Shown piece by piece: positions 61,956 to 64,000 of a DNA stretch of 64,000 nucleotides (the stretch's first letter is position 1; each line of letters opens with the position of its first letter). The DNA is from Nannocystis exedens (GTDB taxonomy: Bacteria > Myxococcota_A > Polyangia > Nannocystales > Nannocystaceae): NCBI RefSeq assembly GCF_002343915.1, contig NZ_NETK01000001.1:2924001-2988000 (forward strand), written 5' to 3'. Below the pieces are notes generated by a model. That model did not search any database, had not been told where the DNA came from, and was given only the letters and a program-made list of their open reading frames with translations. The position numbers were made by a program, and so were the translations under genes.

Positions 61956-63668
61956 CTACATCGCGGTCGGATGCTCGCCGAGGGCGATACGGCGGAAGAC
62001 GTTGGCGGCGAGGAGCTGCTGAGCCTCTGGCTGCTTGAGCGTTTCCTGCCAGGAGGCGGGGGCGAGCTCGAGGACGCGGGGGCGCGGCCAGGAGGGCAGC
62101 AGGCACAGGAGGTCGCGGAGGTAGCCGAGGGGCTCGATGCCGTGCATCTGGCAGCTAGCCAGCAGGGACACGAAGAGCGTGTTGGCGCGGGCGCCGTCGT
62201 CGCTGCCGACGAAGAGCCAGTTTTTGCGACCGACCGCCTCGCGCCGCAGCGCGCGCTCGGAGATGTTGTTGTGGAGGGGCAGACGGCCGTCGTCCAGGAA
62301 GCGCCGCAGCGCGGCCTTCTGGTTGGTGGCGTAGGTCAGGGCTGCGGCGAGCGGCGAGCCGTCGAGGGCGACCTCGGCTTGCTGGGCGCACCACGCGAAG
62401 AATTCGTCGACGATCGGCGCGGACAGCTTCCGGCGGACCGACTCGCGCCGCTTGCGGCTCTCGTCGGCCAGCTTCTCTTCGACCTTGAAGAGCTTGCGGA
62501 TCAGCCCGAGCGCGTGCCTGGCGAGCTCCGGCTCAGTGCCCAGCGCCTTGAAGAAGTAGCGCCTGCAGTGAGCCCAGCACGCGACCTCGACGACGGCGCC
62601 GTCGCGGAAGAGGTGGTCGTAGACGGTCGCGGCGTCGGAGACGAGATAGCCCTTGTAACCGGCGAGCAGGCGATCGACGGCCTCGCTGTCGTGCCTCGGC
62701 GAGAATCGATACAGCACATGCCGGCCCGGGGCGACGAGCACCCAGAAGTGGGCGCGCTGACACTGCTCGGGCGCCTGCACGAGCACCCCGGTCGCGTCGA
62801 CGCAGACGTACGGCGACAGGAAGGCGTCGGCCATCATCGCGTCGACGAGCGGCTCGACCAGGTCGGCGAGCTGCTGGTGCCAGCTGCAGATCGTCTGACG
62901 CGACAGCGGCAGGCCCTCGCGGGCGTGGATCGCCTCCTGGCGGTGGGCGGGCATGTGATCGCCCCAGCGCAGCACGATCGTGTGGGCCAGGAGCCCGGGT
63001 CCGGCCAGCCCGCGCTCGATCGGCTTGTCCGGCGGCGGCGCGATCACCACGGGAGGGGTTTCGGGTGTCTCATCGGCCAGCTGGGTCTCGATCGACTCGC
63101 TCGCCGGAGCATTCTTGCGGACAAACTTCGGCCGCACGATTCGCGCGACCACCATCGCGCCCGGCCGGCGCTCGACGGTCTCGCTGACGACCTCGCCGAT
63201 CCGCTCGAAGTTCTCGAGGCCCTCCAGCAGCACCTCCGGCGGCAGGACCTCGACCTCGACGCGCGGCAGCGCCTCCGGCAGCTTGCGCCGCCCGCGACGG
63301 CGCCGCCGCGGCTCACACGCATCCGTGGGGCGGGTCGTGCTCGCCTCGTCGTCCTCGTCTCCGTCGAGCTCCTCGGCCAGCGCGTCGTCGAGGTTATCCT
63401 CGTCCGCGCTCGCCTCGGCTTCGTCCGGGCCGAGCAGCATGCCCAGGAGGCGCATCGACAGCTGCGCCTCCTCGTCGCCCTGGAAGCGCTCGGCCTTCTT
63501 CCCGACGACGATCCCCTTCTCGAGCAGCCGACAGCGCTCGAGCAATTGCATGTAGAGCGCCCGGTACTGCTCGCGGTCCGAGGACGCCTTCGACAGCGCC
63601 TCGCGCAGCGCGAGCAGTTCGCCCTCCTTGCTCTCGAGTTCGCTGCGCAGGAGCTCGATCTCGCTCAC
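61956..63668 (-). CDS. tnpC: IS66 transposase TnpC
   Basis: 570-aa transposase. A coiled-coil head (residues about 1-55) leads to VVGKKAERF, an acidic linker, the GRRKLPEALPRVEVEVLPPE segment and a zinc/DNA-binding middle. The DDE domain has YVCVDATGVLV, YLVSDAATVYDH and LHNNISERALRREAVGRKNW. The GTG start overlaps the tnpB stop by two bases (GTGA). The C-terminus RRIALGEHP is typical. It looks intact. Confidence 0.92.
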   Translation of the reverse strand: MSEIELLRSELESKEGELLALREALSKASSDREQYRALYMQLLERCRLLEKGIVVGKKAERFQGDEEAQLSMRLLGMLLGPDEAEASADEDNLDDALAEELDGDEDDEASTTRPTDACEPRRRRRGRRKLPEALPRVEVEVLPPEVLLEGLENFERIGEVVSETVERRPGAMVVARIVRPKFVRKNAPASESIETQLADETPETPPVVIAPPPDKPIERGLAGPGLLAHTIVLRWGDHMPAHRQEAIHAREGLPLSRQTICSWHQQLADLVEPLVDAMMADAFLSPYVCVDATGVLVQAPEQCQRAHFWVLVAPGRHVLYRFSPRHDSEAVDRLLAGYKGYLVSDAATVYDHLFRDGAVVEVACWAHCRRYFFKALGTEPELARHALGLIRKLFKVEEKLADESRKRRESVRRKLSAPIVDEFFAWCAQQAEVALDGSPLAAALTYATNQKAALRRFLDDGRLPLHNNISERALRREAVGRKNWLFVGSDDGARANTLFVSLLASCQMHGIEPLGYLRDLLCLLPSWPRPRVLELAPASWQETLKQPEAQQLLAANVFRRIALGEHPTAM

Positions 63669-63991
63669 GCGTCCTTACTACTCGTTCGCGCGCCCACGTC
63701 AAGAGCGTTTTCACGCCCGCGTCCTGGATGCCGCGGGACGCCCCGCAGCAGCGCACCGAGGCTCTTTTCGTCGATCTCGATCGAGCGCTGCGACGGGCTC
63801 GCGGCCTTCGGCGCCGTCGTCGTCGCGCGGTGCAGTCGCTTGTACAGCACCGCGAAGCCGTTGTGGTCCCACCACAGCAGCTTGAGCCTATCGGCGCGCC
63901 GGCCCAGGAACACGAAGACCGCGCCGCTCCGCGGATCGTCGCCCATCTCCGCCCGCACCGCCAGCGCCAGCCGATCGAATCCTCTCCGCAT
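63665..63991 (-). CDS. tnpB: IS66 TnpB, possibly cut by the window edge
   Basis: About 108 aa visible. MRRGFDRLALAVRAEMGDDP, GAVFVFLGRRADRLKLLWWD and RSIEIDEKSLGALLRGV are the conserved parts of the IS66 Orf2/TnpB protein. In the family the RRGFD motif lies about 20 residues from the start, so the true start is probably beyond base 64000. The stop overlaps the tnpC start. Confidence 0.82.
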   Translation of the reverse strand: MRRGFDRLALAVRAEMGDDPRSGAVFVFLGRRADRLKLLWWDHNGFAVLYKRLHRATTTAPKAASPSQRSIEIDEKSLGALLRGVPRHPGRGRENALDVGARTSSKDA

Positions 63992-64000
63992 GTCCTGCGG

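Overview
The window is very GC-rich DNA from a myxobacterium, most likely a Nannocystis-like member of the Nannocystales. Supporting signs are lipoproteins with Ser/Thr/Gly-rich linkers after the lipobox, Cys-rich CGDGVVDSGEACDDGN-type repeats, a MYXO-CTERM tail, a Ser/Thr kinase with an extracellular tail, and sigma/TPR modules. The region is accessory in character: many genes are truncated or frameshifted, and at least six insertion-sequence families are present, several nested.

Layout. 0-10 kb: a hypothetical protein, a flippase remnant, an IgGFc-binding-type lipoprotein, a TPR/sigma-factor pair bracketed by a 110-bp inverted repeat, a second lipoprotein, then gene fragments and a SUKH-like protein. 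10.4-17.6 kb: half of a dispersed repeat (repeat A), a complete IS21-family element with two extra ORFs sitting inside a lipoprotein gene, NRPS and NtrC fragments, and a divergent SDR/LysR pair with a palindromic operator. 18-31.6 kb: SEC-C protein, phospholipase D-like lipoprotein, a double-kinase-domain membrane protein with two downstream genes, more lipoproteins and IS66 fragments.

31.9-49.1 kb is the most unusual part. A leftward set encodes a DnaN-like sliding clamp without its first domain, a small protein, a Cys-rich lipoprotein and a 666-aa protein with a C-terminal membrane anchor. A rightward set of tightly packed genes encodes small membrane proteins, two beta-rich proteins, a membrane-anchored lysozyme/transglycosylase-like protein, a methyltransferase-like protein and an esterase, and ends in a tyrosine recombinase. 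Most products have one membrane anchor. I see no terminase, portal, tail or Walker-A ATPase gene. It could be a decayed tailless, membrane-containing provirus, or a mobile envelope system; neither is proven. Two identical-length IS630 copies and two ISL3 copies lie in it. One IS630 sits inside a structural-type gene, and an ISL3 sits inside that IS630 at its frameshift site.

49.1-64 kb: the other half of repeat A beside the integrase, an M23 peptidase split by a long insert, an IS1182 copy interrupted by IS1380, a lipoprotein, repeat A interrupted by an intact IS1182, an RCC1-like lipoprotein, a frameshifted secreted protein, and an IS66 element running off the right edge.

No rRNA, tRNA or CRISPR array was recognised.
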